Positions 16,507-25,800 of a stretch of 64,000 nucleotides of DNA are shown piece by piece (within the stretch, counting starts at the first letter, position 1; each line of letters opens with the position of its first letter). This stretch comes from Pelorhabdus rhamnosifermentans (GTDB lineage Bacteria; Bacillota; Negativicutes; UMGS1260), in assembly GCF_018835585.1 (NCBI RefSeq), contig NZ_JAHGVE010000001.1:186001-250000 (forward strand). The letters are read 5' to 3'. The position numbers were made by a program, and so were the translations under genes. Under the pieces are notes generated by a model. The model was not told the DNA's origin and did not search any database. It worked only from the letters and a program-made list of their open reading frames with translations.

Positions 16507-16809
16507 ATGACTAACGAAGAATTTCAGAAAATAGTATTAGAGAAATTAACTGGGTTAGAAAAAATCACGACCAATATTGAACGTATAGAAAGTAAAATTG
16601 AAGGCGTAGAAGGTAAATTTGAACGTATAGAAAGTAAAATTGATAAACTTGCTGCTGAGGGGCAAGAAGATATTAAAGCTATGCTCGGGCATATCGATAA
16701 AAAACTTGATGCTCAAAACGAAATCATTGATGATAAATTTGATGCGCTTAATGATCGTTTATTTAGCCAAGAGACGCAGCTTCAGCGCCTTAAAAAGCTG
16801 GCGAAGTAA
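16507..16809 (+). CDS. small coiled-coil protein with internal two-heptad duplication
   Basis: A 100-residue charged helical protein, entirely heptad-like (LEKITTNIERIESKIEGVE...). The segment ERIESKI occurs twice, 14 residues apart, because a 25-bp DNA stretch (16577-16601) is repeated exactly at 16619-16643. It shares EGQxDIxAML and NDRLFxQETxLQxLK with the 84-residue protein at 4612. GTG 16498 is possible, but ATG 16507 is better placed after GGTGAGGTG. No membrane segment. Function unknown. A role as an oligomerising or scaffold protein is only a guess. Confidence 0.75.
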   Translation: MTNEEFQKIVLEKLTGLEKITTNIERIESKIEGVEGKFERIESKIDKLAAEGQEDIKAMLGHIDKKLDAQNEIIDDKFDALNDRLFSQETQLQRLKKLAK

Positions 16810-16869
16810 CCTGCAGTCAATTTGTTTGAGGGCGGCTTTGGTGGTTAATGTGTGGAAAGCAGGTGTTTT

Positions 16870-18099
16870 ATGGAAGGGTTAAAGGAAACCTTGAAAGTAG
16901 GAATTTTATCACTTGCTGTATTGAGCAGCAGTGCTCTGGGGTCACAGACAGCAGCTGCGAATGACTGGATTTTCCCAACAATTGGGACAGGTCGGGGTAC
17001 CTGGGATACGAGTGTCGGATTATTTTTTTGGAAAGATCAATCTCATGTGCGAAATTTGCAATTCCGCAGTGATATCGATTTGGGGCCGGGGGTTCGTTAT
17101 CATACGCTTGTTCGTTCGAATCGGGAATTTAATAGTCTGAGCGGTTTTGAGCCTCATTTTGACGAAAATTACCTAGAAGGCTATGGTTATAAGGAAGATA
17201 ATCAGGGGCGCTTCAGCGCCAGCTTGCGCGTGGGAAACATCAGGTATTTGCATTTTCCTTATCCCGATTCCATTGATATCTTTGATCAAGTGCCAGGTAT
17301 CGGTGATTTGAAGGGAGAAGAAGCAACAGCTGGGAGTGCTACAGGGTATAGTGGTGAACTGTTGGAACTGGATTATGCCCACCATTCTGGTTGGGGAGCT
17401 CATGCAACGGCTTTGCGTTGGGATTTCGGCCGGAAAACTGCCGATGAAAATAGTACGAGTCACAACCGTAATGATCTGATTGATAATTATTTATTTTATC
17501 GCCATCCGATTGGGGCACTGGAATTTGAAACGCATATTGGGGGACTCGCCGTGCGGACAGAGCCGCTTGGCAGTCGTGCCCTGGGATATAATGTTTATTT
17601 GGGGACGAGGTCCCAGCATCCGGGCTTTTCAGCCGGATTGCTTTATGAGAAGCTACATAATCAACCGGCTTATACGGGGGTGTTGGTGACTTTTGCTCTT
17701 GACCCTGTTACGAAAGCCATGGGGAGTGTGGCTTTTGATTATGATCGGTCGCCGCAGGGAATTGCCATGCAGATTCCTCTTGTATCAGGCACTTACGGAC
17801 ATTTTGCCAAAGAGGCGCCGAAAGGTGGGATTCTTGTGGGCGAAGTGAAGGCCGAACGGCTTCGCACGTATTGGCAAAATGGACAAGCTCGTAATTATTA
17901 TGAACATCGTCTGTCGGCCTGGGGAGATACATCAGGCAAGCATACGGTGGTTGTGATGATTGAACAGCCGTGGTATTTGCAGGCTGAGGCGCTTGTCAGT
18001 CCGAATAATTTCCATGATTTAAGAAAATGGGAAAGGGAGCGTCAAGGTCCCGCTCAGTTGAGTCAAAGTGTGACATACCAGTATTATGAGGTGAAATGA
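16870..18099 (+). CDS. exported beta-rich protein, possibly outer membrane
   Basis: A 409-residue protein with an N-terminal signal peptide (VGILSLAVLSSSALGSQTAAA, cut near AND). The mature chain is rich in Gly, Tyr, Trp and alternating hydrophobic residues (GRFSASLRVGNIRYLHF, LEFETHIGGLAVR). This is the texture of a beta-barrel or beta-propeller exported to the outer membrane of a diderm cell. I do not recognise the family. The last residue is not the usual Phe of a barrel, so periplasmic location is possible. ATG 16870 gives the clean signal peptide; the preceding GTG 16852 frame would precede it with an unlikely ESRCF stretch. Confidence 0.6.
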   Translation: MEGLKETLKVGILSLAVLSSSALGSQTAAANDWIFPTIGTGRGTWDTSVGLFFWKDQSHVRNLQFRSDIDLGPGVRYHTLVRSNREFNSLSGFEPHFDENYLEGYGYKEDNQGRFSASLRVGNIRYLHFPYPDSIDIFDQVPGIGDLKGEEATAGSATGYSGELLELDYAHHSGWGAHATALRWDFGRKTADENSTSHNRNDLIDNYLFYRHPIGALEFETHIGGLAVRTEPLGSRALGYNVYLGTRSQHPGFSAGLLYEKLHNQPAYTGVLVTFALDPVTKAMGSVAFDYDRSPQGIAMQIPLVSGTYGHFAKEAPKGGILVGEVKAERLRTYWQNGQARNYYEHRLSAWGDTSGKHTVVVMIEQPWYLQAEALVSPNNFHDLRKWERERQGPAQLSQSVTYQYYEVK

Positions 18100-18104
18100 A
18101 TAGA

Positions 18105-18146
18105 CAGTCTCTGCTTGATTGGTATTTTCGGCAGAGGCTGTTTTTT
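18105..18146 (+). terminator. terminator after the exported beta-rich protein
   Basis: CAGTCTCTGC (18105-18114) pairs with GCAGAGGCTG (18131-18140), followed by six T. A 14-base direct repeat GTGAAATGAATAGA (18091-18104 and 18186-18199) brackets it. Confidence 0.7.
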
Positions 18147-18254
18147 ATTTCCTTGTTATGGTTTTCTCTTGCGGCAGGATTCATTGTGAAATGAATAGAA
18201 TAACAGGAATAAAAGGGGTATTTACAATTTTGTAAAGTTATGGGGGGTCATTTC

Positions 18255-19634
18255 GTGAAGATTATTATTCTTGCTGGTGGCGGAGGTACGCGCCTTTTCC
18301 CTTTATCACGCAGTTGCTATCCCAAGCAATTTATGAAAATTGATGGAACGGATTCTCTGCTGATGCAGACGGTGAAGCGATTTATGAAATGCAGTGATCC
18401 CGCTGATTTGCTAGTTGTGACGAATCAGGAGTATTTTCATCATGTGAGAAGTGAGCTTGTTCTGTGCCATGCCGAAGACGCTCATATTATTTTGGAACCT
18501 GTAGGACGCAATACGGCTCCGGCCATTGCTCTCGCGGCCCGTTATTGTCAGGATGAACTGGGGTGTGATGATGATGAGATTCTGTTTGTGACGCCTTCGG
18601 ATCATGCCATAAGTAAGGGAGAAATTTTTATTCAGGCTGTTCGTCAGGCTGAGACCTTGGCTGATCAAGGAAAGATCGTGACTTTCGGTATTCGCCCCGT
18701 GAGCCCTGAAACAGGCTATGGTTATATTCAGGCTGGGGAGCCGTATCAAACAGGCTATCATGTGGCATCATTTAAAGAAAAACCTGATTTGGCTACTGCG
18801 AAGGCCTATGTCGCAGCAGGTAATTACTATTGGAATTCAGGGATGTTTGCTTTTCCTATTTCAGCCATGCTGGCTGAACTCAAGGTGCATCAACCAAGTA
18901 TCTATGGCTTCTCAACAAGGTCCTATAGTGAAATGAATGAGGCATTTGCTGAGATGCCGAACATATCGATTGACTATGCTGTGGCTGAAAAATCACAGAA
19001 TGTCGTGACACTGCCGCTTGATGTGGGCTGGAATGATATAGGATCGTGGGATGCCATTTATGATTTGCTTGAAAAAGATCAGTCAGGTAATGCGCTGCAA
19101 GGGGACTGTTTGCCTCTTGATTGCAAAAACAACCTCATTCTTGGCCGGAGCCGTCTCATTGCCGGCATCGGTCTGGAGGATATGCTTGTCGTAGAGACAG
19201 ATGATGTGATTTTAGTTGCTAAAAAAGGTGAATCCCAAAAGGTGAAAGATCTTGTGCAGGAGCTTAAGCAGCGTGGACGCCGCGAGGCCAGTGAGCAGAC
19301 AACGATGTACCGCCCTTGGGGAAGCTATGAGCAGCTAGGCGGAGGACCAGGCTATAAAATGCGTCGTATTGTTGTGAATCCCGGCGAAAAACTGAGTATG
19401 CAGCTTCATTATCATCGCAGCGAGCATTGGATTATTATGTCGGGAACAGCCAAAGTTACCGTGGGTGACAAGGTGCAGATGCTTCACGAAAATAGTGGTA
19501 TTTTTGTACCTCAGTCGACGAAACATCGCTTGGAAAATCCCGGGCGGATTCCACTGACTATGATTGAAGTGCAAAACGGTAGTTATTTGGAAGAAGACGA
19601 TATTGTACGATTCGATGAGGAGAAAAAGTTATGA
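18255..19634 (+). CDS. manC: mannose-1-phosphate guanylyltransferase / mannose-6-phosphate isomerase
   Basis: A 459-residue bifunctional enzyme. The N-terminal 340 residues are a nucleotidyltransferase (LAGGGGTRLFPLSR, PKQF, and FKEKPD). The C-terminal cupin (RPWGSYEQL, HYHRSEHWII, NPGRIPLTMIEVQNG) is the type II phosphomannose isomerase. It makes GDP-mannose for envelope polysaccharide or glycans. GTG 18255 lies 8 bases after GGGGGG and is preferred to ATG 18240. A TTTACAA-TT-TTGTAAA inverted repeat (18221-18236) sits just upstream and may be an operator. First of four sugar genes that appear co-transcribed. Confidence 0.88.
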   Translation: MKIIILAGGGGTRLFPLSRSCYPKQFMKIDGTDSLLMQTVKRFMKCSDPADLLVVTNQEYFHHVRSELVLCHAEDAHIILEPVGRNTAPAIALAARYCQDELGCDDDEILFVTPSDHAISKGEIFIQAVRQAETLADQGKIVTFGIRPVSPETGYGYIQAGEPYQTGYHVASFKEKPDLATAKAYVAAGNYYWNSGMFAFPISAMLAELKVHQPSIYGFSTRSYSEMNEAFAEMPNISIDYAVAEKSQNVVTLPLDVGWNDIGSWDAIYDLLEKDQSGNALQGDCLPLDCKNNLILGRSRLIAGIGLEDMLVVETDDVILVAKKGESQKVKDLVQELKQRGRREASEQTTMYRPWGSYEQLGGGPGYKMRRIVVNPGEKLSMQLHYHRSEHWIIMSGTAKVTVGDKVQMLHENSGIFVPQSTKHRLENPGRIPLTMIEVQNGSYLEEDDIVRFDEEKKL

Positions 19635-20617
19635 CGAATCCACAAATGAAACAGCCAAAAATTCGAAAAGCTATTATTCCTGCGGCGGGTTTGGGTACGC
19701 GCTTTTTGCCTGCTACCAAGGCTCAGCCCAAGGAAATGCTGCCGATCATTGATAAACCAGCTATTCAGTATATTATTGAAGAGGCCATTCAGTCAGGTAT
19801 TGAAGAAATCCTGATTATTACGGGAAGAAACAAACGGGCGATAGAGGATCACTTTGACCGCTCCGTGGAGTTAGAATTGGCTTTGAAAGAAAGTGGCAAA
19901 TATGATCTTCTGGGACTAATTGAGGAAATTTCTAATGTGGAGATTCATTATATTCGCCAAAAGGAAGCCAAGGGATTAGGTCATGCCGTCTTATGTGCCA
20001 AACAGTTTGTCGGGAATGAACCGTTTGCCGTACTGCTTGGCGACGATATTGTCGATGCCGACGTCCCCTGCCTGAAGCAGCTCATGAATGTTTATGAGGA
20101 TTATCCGGGGACGATTCTGGGAGTACAGGAAGTGGCGAAAAAAAATGTGTCAAGCTACGGCGTAATCAAGCCTGTTCCTGTGAAACATCGCTTGTGGCGG
20201 GCAGAGGCGCTGATTGAAAAACCGCGGTTGGAAGAAGCGCCATCGCGTCTCGCTGTGCTTGGCCGCTATATTATTGAGCCAGAGATTTTTGCTGTTTTAG
20301 AGCAGACACAGCCTGGTCGGGGAAATGAAATTCAACTGACAGACGCCCTGCAGCAGTTAGCGGTGCGGAAAAGTGTTTATGCCTACGAGTTTGAAGGCCG
20401 CCGCTATGATATTGGTGACAAACAGGGCTTTTTGGAAGCAACGGTGGAATATGCCTTGAAGCGTCCTGACCTTCGGGAAAGGTTTTTGCCTTATTTAATG
20501 AAAACCTTACAGCCTTTATTGTGCGGGCAAGGGGAAGATGCGGCGACACTGACAGAGCAAGTACTACATGACCTGGAAGAAAAATGTCAGGTTGTCGAGA
20601 AAAAACAAAAGAGTTGA
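19631..20617 (+). CDS. galU: UTP-glucose-1-phosphate uridylyltransferase
   Basis: A 328-residue enzyme: IPAAGLGTRFLPATKAQPKEM is the GalU nucleotide-binding signature, followed by DKPAIQYIIEEA and GDDIVDA. It makes UDP-glucose from glucose-1-phosphate. Its ATG overlaps the manC stop (ATGA), so translation is coupled. About 25 residues beyond the usual domain end are charged and probably disordered. Confidence 0.9.
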   Translation: MTNPQMKQPKIRKAIIPAAGLGTRFLPATKAQPKEMLPIIDKPAIQYIIEEAIQSGIEEILIITGRNKRAIEDHFDRSVELELALKESGKYDLLGLIEEISNVEIHYIRQKEAKGLGHAVLCAKQFVGNEPFAVLLGDDIVDADVPCLKQLMNVYEDYPGTILGVQEVAKKNVSSYGVIKPVPVKHRLWRAEALIEKPRLEEAPSRLAVLGRYIIEPEIFAVLEQTQPGRGNEIQLTDALQQLAVRKSVYAYEFEGRRYDIGDKQGFLEATVEYALKRPDLRERFLPYLMKTLQPLLCGQGEDAATLTEQVLHDLEEKCQVVEKKQKS

Positions 20618-20640
20618 GGGTGAAAAAAGGAGTTGGAACT

Positions 20641-21642
20641 ATGAAGATTTTGGTAACAGGCGGGGCGGGCTATATTGGCTCTCATACCGTGCAAACGCTG
20701 CTCAAGCAGGGTCATCAGGTGGTCATTTATGATGACCTGATGAAGGGGCATGTTGATGCTTTGCCTGAAATGAGTGAAGGGACTGAGTTTGTACTCGGTG
20801 ATATTGCGGACAGGGAACTTGTGGCATCCGTTATTAAAGAAAAAAAGATTGATGCTGTTGTACATTTTGCGGCAGTCAGCCTTGTTGGGGAGTCGATGAC
20901 GGATCCGTCTCTGTATTACAATAATAATGTGGCAGGAACGCTGGCACTCTTGGATGTGTTAGTTCAAACGGGTGTCAAGAAGATTGTTTTTTCTTCAACT
21001 GCGGCTGTTTATGGCGAGCCCAAGACGACACCTATTGTGGAAGATGCTGTATTGTGTCCGACGAGTGTCTATGGCCGGACGAAATGGATGATTGAGCAGA
21101 TGCTTGCCGATTATTCGGCAGCTTACGGACTACAGTATGTGGCACTGCGCTATTTTAATGCGGCAGGGGCGATGTTAGACGGGCTTATTGGGGAAGATCA
21201 TGAGCCGGAAACGCACCTTATTCCACTCATTTTAAAAACGGCCCTTGGACAAAGAAAAACTATTGCTATTTATGGTACAGACTACCCGACACCAGATGGG
21301 ACGTGTATTCGTGATTATATTCATGTCTGCGATTTGGCTGATGCCCATGTGCTGGCGCTCAACCATTTGCTTTCAGGGGGCTCATCACGGATTTATAATT
21401 TGGGCAGTCAACAGGGCTTTAGTGTGAGAGAAATCATTGCGACAGCTAAAAAAGTGACAGGCATTGATTTTGTTGTGGAGGAAGAGTCTCGGCGTGCTGG
21501 TGATCCTGCTGTGCTTATTGCGTCAAGCGAGAAAATCTGCCGTGAACTTCAGTGGCAGCCGAAGCATAGCGATATACAAAGTATTATTCGTTCGGCTTGG
21601 GAATGGCATCAATCCTATCCAGACGGCTATGGTGACGACTAA
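20641..21642 (+). CDS. galE: UDP-glucose 4-epimerase
   Basis: A 333-residue extended SDR: NAD site TGGAGYIGSHT, FAAVSLVGES, catalytic STAAVYG with YGRTK, and RYFNAAGA. It interconverts UDP-glucose and UDP-galactose, which fits the galU gene just upstream. ATG 20641 follows AAAAAGGAG; the frame continues upstream to 20584 but only inside galU. Confidence 0.9.
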   Translation: MKILVTGGAGYIGSHTVQTLLKQGHQVVIYDDLMKGHVDALPEMSEGTEFVLGDIADRELVASVIKEKKIDAVVHFAAVSLVGESMTDPSLYYNNNVAGTLALLDVLVQTGVKKIVFSSTAAVYGEPKTTPIVEDAVLCPTSVYGRTKWMIEQMLADYSAAYGLQYVALRYFNAAGAMLDGLIGEDHEPETHLIPLILKTALGQRKTIAIYGTDYPTPDGTCIRDYIHVCDLADAHVLALNHLLSGGSSRIYNLGSQQGFSVREIIATAKKVTGIDFVVEEESRRAGDPAVLIASSEKICRELQWQPKHSDIQSIIRSAWEWHQSYPDGYGDD

Positions 21643-21668
21643 ATTGTTGATATAAGGAGCGATTTATT

Positions 21669-23135
21669 ATGACTAATCATGTAAAGCAGCTTATTTTATC
21701 TTCCGGTTTTGTGTTTGATTATAGTCATTTAGTTGGGGAGGGAAAGGTTTCTGACGAAGATATTATGGCTCTCACTCAGCGTCTGACTGAGGCCCACTCG
21801 GCAGTGACTCAGCTTCGCCTGACAGGAGAAGTACGGGGACATTTATCAAAAGACGGTGAGCGGGAAAAAGTACTGTTTACTGAGTTGCCTTATGTGGCTG
21901 AGGGACATTTAAACAGTCCGGCTTCGCTAGCAAGGCTGAAAGAATTCGGACAGTCCCTGCGTTATCATACAGATGCCGTTATTTCTTTCGGTATCGGTGG
22001 TTCCTATTTGGGCAATAAAGTGCTGTTTGATGTCCATTGTGGCGATTTTTGGAATAGCAGTGCCAAACGGCGTCAGGGCTATCCAAAGCTTTATTTTAGC
22101 GGCAATAATATTGATCCACAGCGGACGACGGAACTTATTGCCCAGATTACGGAAGAGGCCGAGGCTAAAACGGCGAGCGGCGGGCTTTATAAGGTGCTGC
22201 TTATTGTTATGTCAAAATCCGGTTCGACCCTAGACACGATGTCCAATTTTTTGGTGGCCTATGATGCGCTACAGGGGAATAAACAGATTGAACTGAAGGT
22301 TGTGGCTGTAACAGATCCTGCCGAAGGAGAAAAGGCCACGCTTCTCCATCAGCTTGCCGTAAAGTCGGGCTGGGAGTTGTTTAGTATTCCAGACGGCATT
22401 GGCGGTCGCTTTAGTGTGTTTTCTGAGGTGGGACTTGTGACGGCCGCCTGCATAGGTTTTGATATGGAGGGGTTTTTACAAGGGGCAAAGGATATGGATG
22501 AAGTATGTCAAACGGATTGTTTGACACAAAATCCCGCCATGCTGAATGCGGCACTGAAATATCTTGCAGCTGAAAAACATGGTCGCCATATTGAGGTATT
22601 TATGCCTTACGCCGATTATTTAAAATCGACGGCAGAGTGGTATATTCAACTCCTCGCTGAATCCCTTGGCAAGCGTGTCAGTCGTGAAGGGCAGACCGTT
22701 CATTATGGCCGCACGCCTATTGTGGCTGTGGGGACGACGGATATGCATTCCCAGACACAGCAGCATCAGGAAGGTGCCCTGGATAAGGTGGTGCAGTTTG
22801 TTGAGGTGAAAGAGTGGCAGACAGACGCGATTATTCCAGACGTATTTCCTTCGGCAGCTAAATTAAAGGATATGGCGGGTTTTTCCATGAGCAGCGCTCT
22901 TCATGCAGCACTGGAATCTAATGCCGAGGCGTTAGCCAAAGCAGGTCGGTTCAGCGCGCGTTTTGAGCTGCCCAAGCTCACTGCGTATCATTTAGGGGAA
23001 CTCCTCTATTTGTTGGCGCTGTCTGTGGCTTACGAGGGAGAACTGGCAAATGTCGATGCTTTTGATCAGCCTGGTGTCGAATCTTATAAGCGTATTCTAG
23101 GACCTAAGCTTCAAAATATTAAGAATCGGCAGTAA
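21669..23135 (+). CDS. pgi: glucose-6-phosphate isomerase
   Basis: A 488-residue enzyme with the phosphoglucose isomerase motifs: FGIGGSYLGNK, MSKSGSTLDT (phosphate loop), GGRFSVFSEVG and HQEGALDKVVQFVE (active-site region). It links fructose-6-phosphate to glucose-6-phosphate and so feeds both the manC and galU products of this operon. Its ribosome site is AAGGAGCG. Confidence 0.9.
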   Translation: MTNHVKQLILSSGFVFDYSHLVGEGKVSDEDIMALTQRLTEAHSAVTQLRLTGEVRGHLSKDGEREKVLFTELPYVAEGHLNSPASLARLKEFGQSLRYHTDAVISFGIGGSYLGNKVLFDVHCGDFWNSSAKRRQGYPKLYFSGNNIDPQRTTELIAQITEEAEAKTASGGLYKVLLIVMSKSGSTLDTMSNFLVAYDALQGNKQIELKVVAVTDPAEGEKATLLHQLAVKSGWELFSIPDGIGGRFSVFSEVGLVTAACIGFDMEGFLQGAKDMDEVCQTDCLTQNPAMLNAALKYLAAEKHGRHIEVFMPYADYLKSTAEWYIQLLAESLGKRVSREGQTVHYGRTPIVAVGTTDMHSQTQQHQEGALDKVVQFVEVKEWQTDAIIPDVFPSAAKLKDMAGFSMSSALHAALESNAEALAKAGRFSARFELPKLTAYHLGELLYLLALSVAYEGELANVDAFDQPGVESYKRILGPKLQNIKNRQ

Positions 23136-23220
23136 TTTACCTCCAACTAAGGAGGACCTTTGTGTATTCTGTAGAAATTTTACATAGTTAGTCAAATTAT
23201 GAGCAGTCTGGTGAAGTTCA

Positions 23221-23775
23221 TTGGTGACTGAATGGAAGCAATGGGGAACTAGACAAAAAATTTTTGCTGTCGTTTTGCTGATCATCTTGGTGGGCACAGG
23301 TTTTTATTTTTACTCCGTGAGTGGGGAGTCGAAAACTTTTGTGTCGAGTACAGCAGCGCCTGCCCGGACTTTTCCGCCCAAGCAACAGGTTGGTCCAGCT
23401 GAGGCCAAGGTTCAGCCTTTGGCTGTACGCAGAGACCCCTTTGTCGTAAAGCGCGGAGCAGCTTCAGTGGGTCCGCCGGCGGAGACGACAAGGACGGTTG
23501 CCGTAGGGCAGCAGCCGCTGCAAGGTGGGGATACGGGGAAGACGGAACTTGTAGCGGGTAGAGCGCCAACTGCGTATCCGTCATTACGTTTGACGGGCAT
23601 TGTCAGTGCCGGGGATGCGAAGGTAGGCATTATTACGTATGGCTCGGTAAGTCGTTCTTATCATCGTCAGGATCATGTGGGTCCTTATGAGATTGTGGCA
23701 ATTGATGAAAGTTCTGTCACCTTAAGAGGTCCGGAAGGCCAAAAAGTCTTAGAGCTAGGCAAGGCAGAGCCATGA
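23221..23775 (+). CDS. PilP/GspC-like pilus or secretion protein
   Basis: A 184-residue protein with one N-terminal membrane anchor (IFAVVLLIILVGTGFYFY), a long Pro/Ala/Gln-rich linker and a C-terminal small beta domain (LRLTGIVSAGDAKVGIITYG...VTLRGPEGQKVLEL). This is the layout of PilP or GspC 'HR' domains that contact a secretin. The next gene, overlapping by 4 bp, is a secretin, which supports that role. Start choice is uncertain: TTG 23221 or GTG 23224, neither with a strong ribosome site. Confidence 0.65.
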   Translation: MVTEWKQWGTRQKIFAVVLLIILVGTGFYFYSVSGESKTFVSSTAAPARTFPPKQQVGPAEAKVQPLAVRRDPFVVKRGAASVGPPAETTRTVAVGQQPLQGGDTGKTELVAGRAPTAYPSLRLTGIVSAGDAKVGIITYGSVSRSYHRQDHVGPYEIVAIDESSVTLRGPEGQKVLELGKAEP

Positions 23776-25022
23776 CGCATATTGGACGGATGTTGTGGGT
23801 GGCAGCAATATCGCTATGGATGGGTATGACGCCTGCTTGGGCTGAAAATGATTGTCTTATCGATATAGCTATCACGGATGCTTCTGTGCGGGATGTGCTG
23901 ATGTCGCTGGCAAGTGTAGGCCATGTCAATCTTGTTGTCGACGACTCTGTAACAGGGTCTCTTACGGTGCAGCTCAGTCAGGTTTCTTTTGATGATGCCC
24001 TGGCCATGATCACCCAGACTAAGGGGCTGTTTGTTGAGCGAACAGGCAATGTTATTCTGGTGGCAGCGAGCAAAAGCAGTACCCATTTTTCTGCCATCCA
24101 GGTCGTGAGGCTTCAGCATGTGAAAGCCGAAGATGTGATAGACAAGGTGGCGCTGCTGCTTGGCGACAGTCCACTGAGTCAAGCGGCAGCTCAAAGTTCT
24201 TCCCGGCTTTCGTCTAATCGCGTTATGAGCAGCGCGGATAGGGGAGCCATGACAACAAAAAAAATTCTGCCTCATGACGCGATTTGTTATCAACGAACGA
24301 AAGTGGATACGATCAGCAATTCCATTGTTTTTCTTGGTTCACAGCGTGAGCTTGAAGAAGCCCGTGCTCTTATTGCTGAGCTTGATGTACCGTATCCCGA
24401 GGTACTTGTTGAGGCTAAAATTGTGTCGATGGATCGAACGGCTTCGAAGGAGCTTGGTATCGACTGGACATGGTCTGTTCTTCATCAGGCACCGCTGAAG
24501 AATCAATATGAAGCTACGCTTCATGCACTAGAGAAACAAGGAAGTGTCAAGGTTTTAGCTCAGCCCAAGATTTTAGCCATCAATGGCAAGGCGGCTTTTA
24601 TACAGGTAGGTGATACGCTGCCCATTATTCAGCAGACACAGACCAATATTAGTACGCTGTCGGGTGTGAGCCAATATATTGATTCAGGTATTATTTTGAC
24701 TTACATACCTTTTATTCATGCCGATCACTCGATTACGGCGCAAATTCAGACCGAAGTGAGCATACCTGCGTGGGTAAGTGATCTGAAGACGTATGAGTTT
24801 TCGAAAAAAATTGCTGATACGGAGGTGCGCATGCAAGATGGCGAGACCATCGTGATTGGCGGTTTGATGAATACGCAGGACACGAAGAACTTTGCAAAGA
24901 TTCCTTTTTTAGGTGATCTGCCTTTCTTAGGCGGGTTATTTAAAAGCATGGCAGATAGCAAAGATGATCATGAAGTGATGATTTTTATTACCGCTCATAT
25001 TGTAAAGGATGAGCAGAAATAA
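23772..25022 (+). CDS. secretin (PilQ/GspD family)
   Basis: A 416-residue secreted protein with a signal peptide (to AWAEN). Residues 25-100 resemble a secretin/TonB short N-terminal domain (IAITDASVRDVLMSLA...). An N-domain ends in LDVPYPEVLVEAKIVSM, and the C-terminal secretin core contains SVKVLAQPKILAINGKAA and GETIVIGGLMNTQ with a KIPFLGDLPFLGGLF ending. It would form the outer-membrane pore of a type IV pilus or DNA-uptake machine, which requires a diderm envelope. It is shorter than proteobacterial PilQ. No pilus ATPase or pilin genes are in the window. Confidence 0.85.
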   Translation: MTHIGRMLWVAAISLWMGMTPAWAENDCLIDIAITDASVRDVLMSLASVGHVNLVVDDSVTGSLTVQLSQVSFDDALAMITQTKGLFVERTGNVILVAASKSSTHFSAIQVVRLQHVKAEDVIDKVALLLGDSPLSQAAAQSSSRLSSNRVMSSADRGAMTTKKILPHDAICYQRTKVDTISNSIVFLGSQRELEEARALIAELDVPYPEVLVEAKIVSMDRTASKELGIDWTWSVLHQAPLKNQYEATLHALEKQGSVKVLAQPKILAINGKAAFIQVGDTLPIIQQTQTNISTLSGVSQYIDSGIILTYIPFIHADHSITAQIQTEVSIPAWVSDLKTYEFSKKIADTEVRMQDGETIVIGGLMNTQDTKNFAKIPFLGDLPFLGGLFKSMADSKDDHEVMIFITAHIVKDEQK

Positions 25023-25047
25023 TTTTTTCAGTAAAGAGGGTGCAAGT

Positions 25048-25722
25048 ATGTCAATTAATATTGTCATTGCCGATGATCATATGCTGCTCAGGCAGGGGAT
25101 TAAAAATGTCCTGGAATTAGAACCTGATATGCATGTTGTTGGCGAAGCGTCTGACGGAGAAGAAACTATGATACTGGCTCAGGAAAAAAAGCCGGATATT
25201 ATTCTGCTTGATATGAATATGCCGAAATTAAATGGTCTTGAGGTGACGAAGCTTTTAATGATGTCACCATCAAAAAGCAAAGTGGTTGTTTTAACTATTA
25301 ATGATGATGAAAATTATGTGCTAGAACTCATAAAAGCCGGCGCTTCCGGCTATTTATTAAAAGATATTGAATCAGGAATGCTTGTCCGTGCTATTCGAAC
25401 GGTGTATGGTGGAGAACCTTTTATCTATCCGGAATTGGCCGAACGCCTTTTTGGCGGCGAACCAGGAGATGAAAGTGATGATACTCAGAATGAATGTGCC
25501 AAATTGCAGCCGCCATGCAAACAACAAAAGCTGACTTTCCGGGAAATTGATGTAGTAGAGCTTGTTTGTCAGGGCATGAGCAATCAGCAGATTGCCCAAA
25601 AGCTGTTTTTAAGTGAGAAAACAGTCAAAAATCATTTGACGAATATTTTTCGTAAACTTAATGTGAATGACAGAACACAAACCGTTTTGTATGCCATTAA
25701 AAATAAGATTGTCGTGCTGTAG
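25048..25722 (+). CDS. NarL/FixJ-type response regulator
   Basis: A 224-residue protein. The receiver domain has the acidic pair (IADDH), phospho-acceptor Asp in ILLDMNMPKLNG, a T at VVLTIND and the K in YLLKD. A linker leads to a LuxR-type helix-turn-helix (LTFREIDVVELVCQGMSNQQIA, then LFLSEKTVKNHLTNIFRKL). It resembles DegU-like regulators. No histidine kinase gene is adjacent, so its partner is elsewhere. ATG 25048 follows AAAGAGGGTG, 25 bp after the secretin gene, so it is probably co-transcribed with it. Confidence 0.88.
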   Translation: MSINIVIADDHMLLRQGIKNVLELEPDMHVVGEASDGEETMILAQEKKPDIILLDMNMPKLNGLEVTKLLMMSPSKSKVVVLTINDDENYVLELIKAGASGYLLKDIESGMLVRAIRTVYGGEPFIYPELAERLFGGEPGDESDDTQNECAKLQPPCKQQKLTFREIDVVELVCQGMSNQQIAQKLFLSEKTVKNHLTNIFRKLNVNDRTQTVLYAIKNKIVVL

Positions 25723-25753
25723 ACGCATGTGACATCTGCTGAGTTCGTAGCAT

Positions 25754-25800
25754 AAACTATTCTATCTCATAATGAAGGGGGTAGAATAGTTTGTTTTTTT
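25754..25800 (+). terminator. terminator or attenuator overlapping the next start codon
   Basis: AAACTATTCTA (25754-25764) and TAGAATAGTTT (25782-25792) form a perfect 11-bp stem followed by G and seven T. The GGGGG ribosome site (25777-25781) is in the loop and the putative TTG start (25791) in the stem edge. Confidence 0.7.

Noticed and set aside
18091-18199. 14-bp direct repeat GTGAAATGAATAGA on both sides of a terminator
   Set aside because: Too short and AT-rich to claim an insertion footprint; no element lies between the copies.
23140-23191. CCTCC-N6-GGAGG hairpin followed by a 9-codon GTG frame before the PilP-like gene, looking like a leader peptide
   Set aside because: The stem is only 5 bp, the frame has no distinctive codons, and there is no downstream attenuator. 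Chance is more likely.
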